A model generated the notes under the pieces. It was given only the letters and a program-made list of their open reading frames with translations. It did no database searches and was not told the DNA's origin. This document shows positions 46,331 through 56,071 of a stretch of DNA of 64,000 bases, in pieces. The stretch's first letter is position 1. Each line of letters opens with the position of its first letter. The stretch is from Paralithodes platypus. Taxonomy: Eukaryota > Arthropoda > Malacostraca > Decapoda > Lithodidae. Position numbers and translations under genes: made by a program. The stretch is taken from contig CM064505.1 of assembly GCA_032716605.1 (NCBI GenBank), positions 46,845,814 to 46,909,813 on the forward strand, given 5' to 3'.

Positions 46331-47399
46331 AGCAACAAGACTCCTTCAAGACTATCTCGACACATTACATGAATGGTGCACTACAAACAGACTCAATTTA
46401 GCCCCAGCTAAATCCACTGCAACCCTCCTCACAAGCTGGACAGGAGAGCACGATTACGTCCCGGAACTCAACATAAACAACACACACCTAACACACACAC
46501 ACACACCCAAAATCCTAGGAGTAACATATGACACCCAAATGACATTCAAACAGCACACCACAAACACGAAAAAGAAGCTGACAACCAGACTTAACGCGCT
46601 CAGATCACTTGCCCACACGAAATTTGGACACAACAAAGAAACCACCACCACAGTCTACAAACAATACATAAGATCAGTTATGGAATACGCAAGCCCGGCC
46701 TGGGCTTCTAACCTAGCTGAAACACATCATAAGACCTTACAGACTATTCAAAATAAAGCTCTTAAAATCATCACAGGATGCACAGCTACTACACCCACAG
46801 ATCACCTACATCAAGAAACCAAAGTCCTAAAAGTCAAAGATCATCTAGACATGAGAGGCACTCAATTCCTGGCAGCAGCCTCCACGAATCAACACCACCC
46901 ACTACACTACATGGCAACACACCCTCAGACACCAAGAAATATCAAAACAACACCCAGCACACGCTATCACACACAAATACTGTCTTCTCTCCCTCCCTGC
47001 CCACCCCAAATCAACTTCCGGAAGCACATCCATACTCATATCACTCGCCGTTCCATCCACTCACTCATAGACAACACGCAGCTGCAAGCACGACCTCCCG
47101 AAATCCATCCTTCTGAATCCTCCCTTCCTCGCGAGGACAGAGTCCACCTGGCCAGGCTGAGATGCGTACACCATCCAGCTCTTCTGAGCTATCAGAAGAG
47201 AGTGGATGACTCCGTCGTCGACACCTGCCCGGGTTGTAACACAGCACCCCATACCATAAAACACATCATAGAAGACTGCATTTCACACAACCACTTACGC
47301 CAACAACACAATTTACACTATTTTAGAGCTCTGTGGGACAGCCCGACCATGGCCATGGCCTTCCTTAAGGACTCGGGGCTGTTCGGCCAGGCAGGTTAG
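46331..47399 (+). pseudogene. LINE reverse transcriptase C-terminal part
   Basis: Resumes with RLLQDYLDTLHEW and NRLNLAPAKSTATLL, then KILGVTYDTQMTFKQH (about 46,510) and a 286-codon open frame from 46,539. It ends with VDTCPGCNTAPHTIKHIIED (47,215-47,280), a CX2C...HX4-5C-type zinc motif, and DSGLFGQAG before the stop. (CAA)n follows. Confidence 0.9.
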
Positions 47400-47425
47400 G
47401 GAACAACAACAACAACAACAACAAC

Positions 47426-49527
47426 AACTTCCTGGCACTTACTTTGGAGAAGGAGAGCGAGAGAGGACTGAGTCTAAACTGCAAGTCACGCTTGCTAAAG
47501 CACAATTGGCAGCGCGAAGCGGGGCAGCTAATCAGCGCACCGACCCCCCTATAAAGGGAAGGGGACGAGAGCCGCTCGGGGTCAGACGGGCACCACGCCT
47601 CGAGGAAGCAACACCTCTCCTCCCAGCCTCCCCCTCTCCTGCGGGCACACCAGGAACCAAGGCGATCACCACAGTAGCCTTCCAGCCCACACAACAGTTC
47701 CAGTAGCAGAGCACTCGAGTCCTGCATCACTCTCACCAACCCGGAGGATACACCATCAGTATCCCTGGGCCTGTCGCCATATTGCATGCCTGCACACCCG
47801 CAGCCAGCAACTTCATCCAGGACGTCAGGAGATGGCTAAGAGTGACAACCTCCCAGACCACTACTGGCCAGCTTTGAGGTGGTAGTGCAGCCAGAATGCC
47901 CACCACGAGCAACAGACTTTTAATCAGGACCCATATTGGGCCCGCAGAGGAACCAAGAAAAAGAGAGAGGGGAATTTGACTAATTCGGGGGATCTTCAAT
48001 AAAAATATGTGTTCTTATAGAACAAACGAAAAGAGAAATTGACTTGACTAAGAAATAGAATAAACGGATGATGTGTTATGTGTAACTAGTGTTTATTGAT
48101 AGAAAGGGCTCCAAGCCATTAGCTACCAAGTATTTAGGATCTTATAGGAAGTTCTTTAATTAACGTAAGAGGGACAGAGATTAAATAACAACTATTGGGT
48201 TCAGGGGAAAATAGTGAATAGTTGTTTTAGAGATGAGCTTCAGCTAGGGTTATAGGAATTATATTGTAAGGACACACGTCCGGGTTAGATTGTAAGGACA
48301 CACGTCCGAATTATATTGAAGGGACACTAGTCCGAATATGTTTAACGTAACTTCTCATCGATAAAGGAACTTCATGATTAGTCTTGCTACCTCCTAGCAC
48401 GGTTGAGTGACCGTTAAGATTGAAATAGAAAGTAACGTAAGGGCGTATCCGGCTCTTGAAGCTACCAGAAATATTGTCCGGGGAGCAATGTTGTATTCCG
48501 GTGTAATATTGTATTAACAAAGAGTTTATGTTCATGTGTAACGGACTACGCGTTCGATGTTGTAAGAGAACTAAGAGTTAAAGATTATATCCTTTATAGA
48601 GAGTTAAACGGCCTACGAGCCAATGTTGTATTCCGGTGTAATATTGTATTAACAAAGAGTTTATGTTCATGTGTAACGGACTACGTGTTCGATGTTGTAA
48701 GAGAACTAAGAGTTAAAGATTATATCCTTTATAGAGAGTTAAACGGCCTACAAGCCAGTGTTGTATTCCGGTGTAATATTGTATTAACAAAGAGTTTATG
48801 TTAATGTGTAACGGACTACGCGTTCGGTGATGTATGGGAACTAAGAGTTAAAGATTATATCTCTGATAGAGAGTTAAACGGCCTACGGGCTAGTGTTGTA
48901 TTCAGGTGTACTATTGTATTGACAAAGCTTTTATGTTCATGTGTAGCGGACTACGTGTTCGGTGTTGTAAGGGAAATGTGAGTTAAAGATTATATCCTTT
49001 ATAGAGAGTTAAACGGGCCGCGGGCCAGTGTTGTATTCAGAGGGGCTATTGTATGAGCCGAGAGTGGTCTTCGTAACGCCCGGGAAAAGGTTAGCCATTT
49101 GGGAGTTTCGGAAGCGGATATAGATATATATATTATGTGTCCACTTGCATTTAGGATTAAGAAATTAGTAGTAGTTTGAGTTAGAGCAGCCCAGGTCTCT
49201 TAGAAGACATCGAAGGGCACGGCGATTATTATAAATTCAGTCTGGTAACCTACGATGTATCTAAGTCGAAGCGAGGCATTACCTGAATAGCGGGCATCCG
49301 AATAGTATGTGCGGGAGCTCTTGGGTTCCAATGTACCATCTATCACGGGACAACGTTTTATTCAATTCGCGTACTGAACTCATTTCGACCAGAACAGGAA
49401 GTAGGCTATTGGACTAGTAGTTAGATTTAGAGTTCGTTCTATTAAATAAACTATACAAACTCTAGCAACTGTCGAATTATTCCCCCACCTCAGTAGTGTG
49501 CTTGAACTTAGACATTTAAGTACAACA
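47426..49527 (+). mobile_element. Gypsy 3' LTR, part 2 (U3 end, R, U5)
   Basis: Continues the LTR after the repeated AACTTCCTGGCAC. TATAAA lies at 47,550-47,555 and AATAAA at 47,998-48,003, so R would lie between about 47,700 and 48,020. U5 would include a 135-bp tandem repeat and end near ACAACA (49,527) before GTAGT. The LTR without the LINE would be about 2.3 kb. The end point is inferred, since the 5' LTR is truncated. Confidence 0.65.
48489..49040 (+). repeat. 135-bp tandem repeat, four units
   Basis: TGTTGTATTCCGGTGTAATA starts at 48,489, 48,624 and 48,759, with variants at 48,894 and 49,029, an exact 135-base period. Units 1 and 2 are almost identical; later units diverge. Confidence 0.95.
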
Positions 49528-49532
49528 GTAGT

Positions 49533-50440
49533 ATAATTATTAGTATTAGTATTATATTTATATACATTTTATTTTTACAAAGTATTATTGTTTCCCCCCC
49601 TGAACCAAAAAAGCCCTAGACCCCTTCAAACAAAAAATAAACCACTCAGACCCCCTTTTAATGTGAAAAACATAATCAGTATACTTAGTAAAAATATATA
49701 TTTTGCATGAATTTATATATAATCTATTTGATCAATTTCACTCCAACTCCAAACACCTCCCAAATAAATTAATGGAAGCATGTACTGTAGTACAGTACAA
49801 TACAGTCTTGCCACAACACAGCCCTATCATATCATCACAGTGGATAATGTTGGTATATCGCTAACAGTGTCTCAGCAATAATCAACAAAGTCCCCTGAAG
49901 CACTTGCACTTGGCGAATCTGCATCACACCAGCCTTAACTGTGCTACAATAAGGAAGTAACAAGAAATCACCGTAACTGCTACAGAGGCTGACTGCACCA
50001 CCGAAGTGGCGGGCGGTGGGGTCACTGCATCCCTACGCCAGAGAGAGAAAGGCCGACTTGTGCCAGTGGGCTGTGAGAGTAAGACACAAGGGAACCATGA
50101 GGCACACCATTATGGCCCCACTGCCTTCACCAATCTCAGGAAAAAAGATAGAAATATGAATGATGAAAAAGGTAAAGTCAGAACTGGCTATGGGAAGTAA
50201 AAGACACCAACCCTCACTCTGACAGATCCAGCACACCACTCAATTAATGTTTACTGTCTCAAATTTGTGATAAAGTTGTGTACCATCTACTAGTACAGAC
50301 GATTGTACCAGAGATAAAATGGATAGAAATGTGATTCAAAGGAACATGCATGTGAATTTAGTAAGTCAGACTCTCTAACAGATTTTTCTCATTACTGTAC
50401 ACTCATTAATTTTGCCATTGTTGTTATTTAACACCGACAG
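49533..50440 (+). other. Intron remainder before esterase exon c
   Basis: AT-rich sequence with a CCCTAGACCCCTTCAAAC-type repeat at 49,600-49,660 (related to 27,480 and 37,060). No exon recognised. Confidence 0.5.
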
Positions 50441-50634
50441 GTTTGATCCACGGAGCAATTGGTGAGAGTGGCACAGCTCTGGATCACTGGGCCTACAATC
50501 AAGATCCACTCGGATCAGCCAAGGTGGTGGGCGAGTTCTTGGGGTGCGAGAATTGGGAGAACCCCGACCTCTTGTACGTCTGTATGAGGGACATGGATGT
50601 AGCCAATATGACCCAGAAGATGGACCTGTTCCTT
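50441..50634 (+). CDS. Carboxylesterase-fold protein, exon c
   Basis: Acceptor ACCGACAG and donor GTAAGT; 194 bases that complete the split Gly codon from exon b and end in phase 0. It encodes LIHGAIGESGTALDHWAYNQ, then KVVGEFLGCENWENPDLLYV and CMRDMDVANMTQKMDLFL. The first block corresponds to the conserved GLFHRAI.QSG.AL stretch after the nucleophile elbow. The Cys pair (residues about 40 and 51 of the exon) matches a conserved disulfide in secreted members. Confidence 0.92.
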
Positions 50635-50961
50635 GTAAGTCTATCATCATCTACAACGTCATTATCATCATTTCTTGATGCCTTGCTTTATCTTGGGAAA
50701 TTTCCTCACTAAAGGATGACTGTGGCAGTAACTGAGCAACACCTCCAGGCTACTTTGTCTGTACATGCTCACTTTGTCCATGCCACAATGCTCCTTCCAC
50801 TATGTGAATATTCTTCTTCTTTATACATTTCCAGTTCTTCTAAATGTTTGGTGGTGTTCCATTACCAGCTGTCCCTCTCATTTGACTTTCATTTATCTTG
50901 GTAATCTATCCTAATCTGTCCTATGTACAAGCTTGTATCACCGCAAAATTCTTATCTTTAA

Positions 50962-51335
50962 GGAGGGTCACCGGCTTTATTTATCTTTCTCTCCTTTTCT
51001 CTCTTTCCCTGGCTTGTATCCATTCGGCCCCGTTCAACCACCTGTTTTAAGACGTTTATCTCCAACCAGGTGTCAATTTCTTCCTGGCGAGCGATAGCGA
51101 GCCAGCATTGTATGGAGAAATCCGGCTTCACCGGAAATTTCTTTCTATCAAAAAAGGTACAAATTTAGCTTGCTGTCAAAACAAAAATATATATATGCTG
51201 GCTCGCTACCGCTCGCCAGGAAAATATTGACACCTAGATGGGGGTAAACGTCTTAAAACAGTAGGCTGAATAGGGCCGAATGGATACAAGCCACAGAGAG
51301 AGGGAGAGAAACAGAAAAAAGCGAGGTGGGCTCCC
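50962..51335. mobile_element. TTAA foldback element, family B
   Basis: TTAA at 50,958-50,961 and 51,336-51,339, in the intron after exon c. Both cores are intact and inverted (GGCGAGCGATAGCGAGCC at about 51,085; GGCTCGCTACCGCTCGCC at about 51,200), with the TCCGGCTTCACCGGA hairpin between them. The best-preserved family-B copy. Confidence 0.9.
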
Positions 51336-51510
51336 TTAAGCTATTTAACTACTATACTTTGCATTCATTGCCCGGAGCTTTCTCTTCCACTCCCAAAATA
51401 CTCACACACTCCCTATTATTTAGTCTAGCAAACCTGTTCACACCAGATGCCATTCTGAAATAGCTAATTTCCACAACTCTCAGTTTGGAGAGGTCTCCAT
51501 CATTTGTGTA

Positions 51511-51720
51511 CAGTGGCGCTAATAGTCATGTCCCAGCTGTCATTACGTTTGGCTCGCTCTGTGCTATATTAATGTCTGTCAGATGTTGAATAGGGTGGAT
51601 AAGTGTAGGAACATGTTTTTACATTTCACTCGATATGACGAAATGAAGCTTAGATATTGCTGTTACCAATTATTGATGAAAACATACTTGGTGCCGAGCC
51701 ATGACTTATTAGCGCGACTG
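51511..51720. mobile_element. TA-type foldback element, family G
   Basis: 210 bp with inverted ends CAGTGGCGCTAATAGTCATG and CATGACTTATTAGCGCGACTG, flanked by TA at 51,509-51,510 and 51,721-51,722. The CAGT start with TA target suggests a Tc1/mariner-type non-autonomous element. A copy of exactly the same length is at 55,001-55,210. Confidence 0.88.
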
Positions 51721-52236
51721 TACATGTGTTGCTTTCATATGTGAGTGTTGGAACAATACATAAAGACATGTTAACTTCACTTCAGCATAGCTCCTATGTC
51801 CAATTAACCCAATATTCATTATTTGATTACTCCATTCATGTATTAATGTATTAAACAGCAATGTTGCCTTTACTCTATCACATGGAGTCTTGTGTTTGAT
51901 GAGTTACCTGTACCAATATCTTAAGCCTTATAAACATGGGATAAATGCATGTTATGTTGGTTGTTTTGTCTTTTTACTGTGTTCGTCCAAGTTTTGGTTA
52001 GTTTATTTTGCAAGTTTTACAATATAATTACCACAGCTTACCTTGACCAGTTTATTAATCCCAGTTTTTCAGTATCAAGTTGGCTTGGTATCAGTTTACT
52101 AATTTGGGAATTGTATCTGGGTCAGCAGATTCTTGGCCAGGAATACTAATCACTTGACTGTTGTTCATTTTTAAAATTTTATTGATGGTATTGTCCAGCT
52201 TCAAGCAGACTTTAACTCATACTTCATCACTTGCAG

Positions 52237-52423
52237 AAAAGTGAAACTCAACAGGGTAACGTTGTTTTCCGTGGTGCCGCCCCCGTGCTGCAAGGGCACG
52301 GCGTGGCAGCTGACTCCCGGCTCATCACCAAGGCACCGTTGGACTATTTCAATGACGGTGATGTGAAGGACATCCCGCTCATTGTAGGCGCCAATAAACA
52401 TGAGGGATCCTTCGTTTTCGGAT
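52237..52423 (+). CDS. Carboxylesterase-fold protein, exon d
   Basis: Acceptor CTTGCAG and donor GTTAGT; 187 bases, phase 0 to phase 1. Encodes VVFRGAAPVLQGHGVAADSR, then LITKAPLDYFNDGDVKDIPL and IVGANKHEGSFVFG. NKHEGS corresponds to the conserved KDEGS-like site, whose Glu is the catalytic acid in active enzymes. That Glu is kept although the serine position is changed. Frame and junctions join exons c and e cleanly. Confidence 0.9.
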
Positions 52424-53001
52424 GTTAGTGTTTTTCTTATGGGTTTGGTTCAAAATGGGGAATGGGCCTGAGCAAATAGATAGGTGTACAGTATGTATGT
52501 ATGTTATTACTCAGGCCCATTCCCCACTTTTTTTTCTATTTTTTTTCTGGGGGTGGCCGACTGAAGACAGAGCCCGAATAGGGACAACACAACAGAAAAC
52601 AATGAACACCCAAAAACAAAATACAGATTCACACACATCTAGGTCACCCAGAAGAAGAACCAGAGACCAGGATCACCAAGGTCCCTCCAGCACTCCCCCG
52701 GCCCCCCGGAGAGGTTCCGGTTTCAGCAGGCAGACATGGAGCGAAGCCGAAACCACAAGCCTGCCCACCACACTTCCAGGCGCACCTTTCATATATACCA
52801 GCTCCCCAGGCCAGGTGCCTGATCGACTATTATCTAGTCCAACTTGCGCCTGACCCCCTCTCCCAAATGACCACGTGTTCACTTATCTATTCACAAGCAT
52901 TCTCCATTCATTCCTGGATAGATAGATAGATTAATATTTTCACCTAACATTAGACACACAAACAGACAAGAGAGATAAAGTAACTAAGACTCCTATGTGT
53001 T
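52424..53001 (+). other. Intron sequence, no exon recognised
   Basis: Contains a stretch (52,515-52,860) beginning CAGGCCCATTCCCCACTTTT, also seen in variant form at 23,930 and 36,160. It reads like a repeat family end. No coding support. Confidence 0.4.
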
Positions 53002-53095
53002 TACCAAGGCACCGTTAGACTACTTTGTGAAGGATATTCCACTCATCATTGGCACTAATAAATATGAGGGATCCTTAGTTTTAGAATGTTAGTAG
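53002..53095 (+). pseudogene. Decayed partial copy of esterase exon d
   Basis: Reads TKAPLDYF, then VKDIPLIIGTNKYEGSLVLE and a stop, matching the end of exon d with a 12-base in-frame deletion (the NDGD codons). A donor-like GTTAGTAG follows as in the real exon. A further scrap, YYNDGDVKD, is at 53,212-53,238, and a scrap of exon e with its donor (VNFFG, GTAAGT) is at about 53,650-53,676. Confidence 0.8.
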
Positions 53096-53490
53096 TGCCA
53101 GATTAATTTATTATGGTGATATTTTGTTTTTTGGAGCTATTGCTTCACAATTATCACTTTCATAAGGGATTAAGTATATATACAAACACATGAGAGAGAG
53201 TGAGTTGCAATATTACAATGATGGGGATGTGAAGGACCAGATTTTTGTTTTAAGGACTCCCTATGCTACCATATGTAAGTTCATTCTTGGTTTTGTATGA
53301 TCAATCCATAATATAAATTACAAAAAGAAAATAGGATGCAATATATCATATATTTTTATATATAGTGTACCATCAAGATAATCTGAGTTTTACCTTATAT
53401 AATTAAAGGAGAAGACAAACATGTCATTATATAACAAATGTATCTTGAAACGTTATTGTATATGGACTGTAGCATTTATTTTGTTTTCAG

Positions 53491-53583
53491 TGTTGTACCT
53501 ATCCTACCTACTACCAAACAACTACAAAACCGACAGCTATTACGTCCAATACGACATACTCAGCGATATGGTCAACTCATTTG
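53491..53583 (+). CDS. Carboxylesterase-fold protein, exon e
   Basis: Acceptor TTGTTTTCAG and donor GTAAGT; 93 bases joining exon d in frame (Gly, then LLYLSYLLPNNYKTDSYYVQ and YDILSDMVNSFG). The YL.PNN block is characteristic of arthropod members. Downstream exons with the catalytic His region and any membrane segment were not found before 64,000, so the 3' end of the gene is missing, diverged or beyond the window. Confidence 0.85.
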
Positions 53584-54290
53584 GTAAGTCACAAACAGCA
53601 TGACTTTCAGTTCATCGCTTTCTTTATTTTATATACATATTCACATCATGTCAGTTATAGTCAACTTCTTCGGTAAGTTATTTTGCTTTTCTTGTAATCA
53701 CTGAATGCTCCCATTGTTATGCCCAACCCTCCAGAACCTCAAAGCTTCAACTCAGTCATGGTTATCCCAAAGAGGTCTGAGCAAGCCATCATGAAATGTC
53801 ATTTTCTATTACACCAAAGGCGGTCAAGTTTTCTTCAACCGTGTGGGATAAGCAACCCCTGAATGTCCCATTAATCACGCTTACCGCCACCCACACCTCA
53901 ACTGGCACTGGCGGCACCTCCCTGTTTCTTGACCCAACTGACACCGCCACACCAGAACAGGAAGAACCTAAAATTGACTGGCAGGGATTAAACTAGGAAT
54001 TGAAATTCTTGGGGTTTTAAGCTTGGAATTACTCTAGTGTTTTGCTGTTCCCTTTTTCCTGGAACTCTAGTTATTGTCAAAGAATAAAACAAGCCACACG
54101 CTATTGACCGCTAGGCTCACGCATTATATGTATACTATCATTAGCCAACTTAATCATGAGTGTCATTAATGTTCCGGCCAAAGGCCGGTTCCTTCTGAAA
54201 TTAAAAAGCGAGTACTACCACCCCCTTAAGAATCGTCTAGTGGTAACAAAAATAAGGTCCAAATTGACCACTTGCGACTTTCAGGCTATA
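53584..54290. other. No recognised exon; includes a family-A scrap
   Basis: A Thr/Pro-rich 66-codon ORF at 53,796-53,996 has no recognised similarity. GGCCAAAGGCCGG and CCACCCCCTTAAG at about 54,175-54,230 are a deletion derivative of family A. Confidence 0.4.
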
Positions 54291-54294
54291 AGGA

Positions 54295-54540
54295 AGTTGG
54301 AGCCACGGCGGTCGAGTGGTGAGCACGCTCACGTGTGAATCTGCTTGATCTGTGTTCGATCCCAGCCCAGGCGGACATTTAGTGGGTGTTGTAATACGTC
54401 CTAGCATGTGTCACATGATTGCACCCAGTCGGGGGACACCTCGACGACGTATACAGACTAATAACACACATAACAAAGCCACTCCAACAGCTTCCTCTCT
54501 CTCCAACACCCCTTCTCCCCTCTCAACACCAACACTCTTC
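54295..54540 (+). mobile_element. tRNA-derived SINE, family S2
   Basis: GGCGGTCGAGTGGTGAGCAC (A-box-like) and TGTTCGATCCCAGCCC (B-box), then a body with GACATTTAGTGGG and CAGTCGGGGGACACCTCGAC, ending TCTCTCTCCAACACCCC. Opposite orientation to the copy at 28,675-28,910. Confidence 0.78.
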
Positions 54541-54989
54541 AGAAAAATAGGAAAAGTAGAATGTAGATACGAGGTGCCGTTGTAAAGGCTTATCCCTCAA
54601 TACCTTCATCTGACCAGGTCATCTGACCTATAGACATCGATATAAAACAGAAATGCAATAATAATGTAGGTTTCTGATGGATGAAAAGTATGTTGAATTG
54701 GGTTTTATGTATTTATGAATGTACTACAACCGTATTATAAGCTGGTCATTCTGCTAAATATTAATGTCTACAGCTCCAACTTCCTTATAGACCGAAACTC
54801 GCAAGTGGTCAAATGACGTGATCTGTGCTGAAAGGGTTGCCGTTGTTCAGTTATTACTATATTTATTTGTTGCTCTTGTTTTCTTTCTTCTCTCGCCCAC
54901 TCCACCACCACCATCATCATCATCATTTTGTTGTTCTCATCCTCTTCTTCCGCCCCTCCTTCCTTGGTATTATTCCTCGCTATCTTTAA

Positions 54990-55408
54990 CCCTTTGAGTA
55001 CGGTCGCGCTAATAAGTCATTACCCAGCTGCCATTATGTTTGGCTTGCTCTGTGCTGTATTAAGGTCTGTCAGGTGTTGAATAGGGTGGGTTAGTGTAGG
55101 AACCTGTTTGTATATCTCACTCAAAACACAGAATCATGTGTAAATATTGCAGATACCAATTATTGATCAAAACATAATTGGTGCCGAGACATGACTTATT
55201 AGCGCGACTGTACCAGCGACGTGTATTATATTTCCTTCTGGCTATATTTAGACGATATTATGCAGCTTAAGTTGGATCTGTGGTAGTTAAAAGGGTTGGT
55301 TGAGATAGTTTGAAGCCAAATTATTGCTAGAGATCCTTCCTAAGCTGAATATAATCGTCTAATTATTGCCAGTATATAATTAAAAGGATGTCAACGGTAC
55401 CGAACGGG
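54990..55408. mobile_element. TTAA foldback element, family F, split by a family-G element
   Basis: TTAA at 54,986-54,989 and 55,409-55,412. CCCTTTGAGTA stops at 55,000 and resumes as CCAGCGACGTG after the G element. The remainder has the usual F arms. Confidence 0.85.
55001..55210. mobile_element. TA-type foldback element, family G, nested in F
   Basis: 210 bp; ends CGGTCGCGCTAATAAGTCAT and ATGACTTATTAGCGCGACTG, with TA at 54,999-55,000 and 55,211-55,212. Confidence 0.9.
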
Positions 55409-55431
55409 TTAATCTTGTTTGGGGGGTGGCA

Positions 55432-55640
55432 TTCTGGTCCCCCTTCTCCCTCATCTTTAGTCCCATTAGTTTTGACATTTTAGAATATTTGCCCCCATTA
55501 GTTTGGCGATTATAAGACCTTTCGTGCCATTTATATGTCGCTTTTTTTTCCCTGGAGAGTGATAGCGAACCTGCAATTTAGGAGTAATTGGCCGAAAACT
55601 CGAAAACTCGCATGCAAGAATATACATAAAATCAAAAGGA
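55432..55640. mobile_element. TTAA foldback element, family A fragment
   Basis: CCCCCTTCTCCCTCATC... through CATTTATATGTCGC and a degraded core CCTGGAGAGTGATAGCGAACC. Truncated on the right. Confidence 0.65.
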
Positions 55641-55677
55641 AATAGGATGACCGTTTGTCCTTTGTACTTTTACTTAA

Positions 55678-56020
<343 letters not shown>

Positions 56021-56021
56021 C

Positions 56022-56070
56022 CTTATTAAGGCAGCCTCCCAGAAGCTGGGTGTGCTCAACCGCCTCAATC
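56022..56070 (+). pseudogene. Scrap of a second LINE reverse transcriptase
   Basis: [14 protein letters not shown] resembles the ASRRLGVL-type motif of LINE RT tails. It sits at the junction between the truncated family-B element and the CR1-like LINE. Confidence 0.4.
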
Positions 56071-56071
56071 A

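Larger units (their letters stand above)
42960..47425 (+). mobile_element. Nearly full-length LINE with 2A-like motif, PHD-like finger, endonuclease and RT
   Basis: Flanked by the 13-bp duplication AACTTCCTGGCAC and ending in (CAA)n, it is inserted in the Gypsy 3' LTR. Order: leader and N-terminal region, 2A-like motif (43,263-43,307), zinc finger, Pro-rich linker, EEP endonuclease (43,815-44,500), RT (44,500-45,870 and 46,331 on), and a tail with a CPGCN...HTIKHIIEDC zinc-binding motif. One SINE, several stops and shifts interrupt it. Family placement (I/ingi- or jockey-related) is uncertain. Confidence 0.9.

Noticed and set aside
53796..53996. 66-codon ORF as a further esterase exon
   Set aside because: The Thr/Pro-rich sequence matches no conserved esterase block and lacks convincing flanking splice sites in the required phase.
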